DNA of 7,781 nucleotides from Myxococcales bacterium (GTDB taxonomy: Bacteria > Myxococcota > Bradymonadia > REDH01), in NCBI GenBank assembly GCA_018970625.1, contig JAGWVZ010000158.1, positions 1 through 7,781 on the forward strand. The letters run 5' to 3'. Each line of letters opens with the position of its first letter. The stretch's first letter is position 1. A program made the position numbers and the translations under genes. The notes below the pieces were generated by a model, which did not search any database, had not been told where the DNA came from, and saw only the letters and a list, made by a program, of their open reading frames with translations. Of this stretch, positions 7,037 to 7,781 are shown in pieces.

Positions 7037-7134
7037 AATGCACCGGAGAGTGCGGGCTTGAACTCAAGGGGCGTTGCGCCTAGTGTTGGGCGCGCATTTC
7101 GCCCTTGTGGGGCATCCTGTCAACCGTGCGTTCC
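7037..7134. promoter_or_regulatory. Divergent intergenic region with small inverted repeats
   Basis: These 98 bases separate the minus-strand Mur ligase gene from the plus-strand lipoprotein gene, so both promoters probably lie here. There is an inverted repeat CTTGA-ac-TCAAG at 7057-7068 that overlaps a possible -35 box, and a second one, GGGCG (7088-7092) with CGCCC (7100-7104). Either could bind a regulator; neither is proven. I found no good -10/-35 pair on the minus strand. Confidence 0.4.
7058..7086 (+). promoter_or_regulatory. Candidate sigma-70-like promoter for the lipoprotein gene
   Basis: TTGAAC (7058-7063) and TAGTGT (7081-7086) are 17 bases apart, the ideal spacing. Four of six -35 positions and three of six -10 positions match consensus. 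The start of transcription would be near 7093, about 40 bases before the ATG. The match is modest and the lineage's promoter consensus is unknown. Confidence 0.35.
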
Positions 7135-7781
7135 ATGCGAATTTCAGTTGCAAGTGTTGGTCTGGTGATGGGGTTGGGTCTTGTGGCTGCCTGTCAGCGC
7201 ATTCAGGAACCAACACCGACGATCACGCAGGACCAGTGGCGGCGCATTCAGGACAATGTGCTTGAGGAGTCCGAGCTTCCGACATTGTCGCACCCCGTGA
7301 ATGCGGTGTTCGGCAGCCATTTCGAGCTGATCGGCTGGGACATGGCGAATGAGGACGCGCGCGCGGGCGAAGAGATTCGCATCACCTACTATTGGCGCGT
7401 GCTCGAGCCTACGCCGACGCAGAGGTGGCGCATTTTCGTGCATCTGGACTCGTCAATGCGACAGAATCTGGACCACGAGGCAGTCATGAATGCGTACCCG
7501 ACGACCTACTGGAACGCCGGGGAGATCATCCGCGACGAGGTGGTCGCGACGCTGAATGACCGCATGGCCGATGGCGAAGTGAAGATGTACATCGGGTTCT
7601 TTAACGAGGACGACCGATTGCCTGTTGGCCGGGCGGGCGAAGGTGCCGTTCAGGACGACGGGCGGCTTTACATTGGCAGCTTTACGGCCAGCTCGAACCC
7701 GTATGAGATTCGTCGCTGGACCGGTGCGTTTACGCTTGATGGTCAGCTGGACGAGAGCGCGTGGGACCGCGGCGAGCAGAC
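7135..7781 (+). CDS. Lipoprotein with beta-sandwich region and start of a CBM9-like domain (3' truncated)
   Basis: An ATG at 7135 opens a frame that runs without a stop to the window end (215 full codons). The N-terminus is a lipoprotein signal: MRISVAS, a hydrophobic core, and lipobox VAAC with Cys at residue 20. The mature protein begins with a polar linker rich in Gln and Thr. Residues about 55-185 look like a beta-sandwich, with alternating segments such as FELIGWDM, IRITYYW, WRIFVHLDSS, YWNAGEIIRDEVV and KMYIGFF. The last residues, FTLDGQLDESAW (199-210), match the typical opening of CBM9-like/DOMON domains (DGxLDExxW), which bind carbohydrate or heme. It is likely an exported envelope protein anchored by lipid. 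A GTG at 7126 is an in-frame alternative start. Substrate, full length and link to the neighbouring Mur ligase are unknown. Confidence 0.78.
   Translation, partial: MRISVASVGLVMGLGLVAACQRIQEPTPTITQDQWRRIQDNVLEESELPTLSHPVNAVFGSHFELIGWDMANEDARAGEEIRITYYWRVLEPTPTQRWRIFVHLDSSMRQNLDHEAVMNAYPTTYWNAGEIIRDEVVATLNDRMADGEVKMYIGFFNEDDRLPVGRAGEGAVQDDGRLYIGSFTASSNPYEIRRWTGAFTLDGQLDESAWDRGEQ

Noticed and set aside
1..7781. Mobile element, CRISPR array, phage genes or RNA genes
   Set aside because: No transposase, integrase, terminal inverted repeats, spaced direct repeats or tRNA/rRNA sequences were seen on either strand.

Overview
The window is GC-rich, dense and mostly coding. It looks chromosomal, from a Gram-negative bacterium with a periplasm. 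The evidence is the tail of a periplasmic di-heme cytochrome c peroxidase, two lipoprotein-type N-termini with Cys lipoboxes, a Tat-like signal and a Mur ligase. The gene style would suit a myxobacterium-like or deltaproteobacterial lineage, but that placement is inference. No rRNA, tRNA, CRISPR array, transposase or integrase is visible.

Layout. Bases 1-546 (+) are the C-terminal part of a di-heme peroxidase (MauG/CCP family) ending in an Ala/Ser/Pro/Gly-rich tail. After a 206-base gap, bases 753-4321 (+) hold a tightly packed set: tldD (active metalloprotease subunit), tldE/pmbA (non-catalytic partner), a short Tat-type lipoprotein, and a TPR-like reading frame. Their starts and stops overlap or nearly touch (TGATG, ATGA, then a 7-base gap). 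The last two frames may be one gene broken by a one-base frameshift near 3862, or two small genes. Bases 4358-7036 (-) hold a second, convergent unit. It is a MurC-like Mur ligase followed by an aspartate kinase 42 bases downstream. From 7135 to the window end (+) runs a divergently transcribed, truncated lipoprotein gene that enters a CBM9-like domain.

Function. TldD and TldE form a heterocomplex protease that degrades unfolded peptides or matures small peptides; the coupled lipoprotein/TPR frames are the unknown partner. Aspartate kinase feeds the aspartate family (lysine, diaminopimelate, threonine, methionine), and Mur ligases build peptidoglycan stem peptides, so their pairing suggests a cell-wall link.

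Points most worth a second look: the MurC-like ligase departs from the MurC consensus at three conserved places (P-loop GTHGKGT, SHP instead of HHP, and a changed C-terminal GAG motif); the aspartate kinase has a well-kept catalytic domain but diverged ACT domains; and an unknown envelope protein appears coupled to TldD/TldE. I see no clear evidence of an entirely new defence or mobile system.
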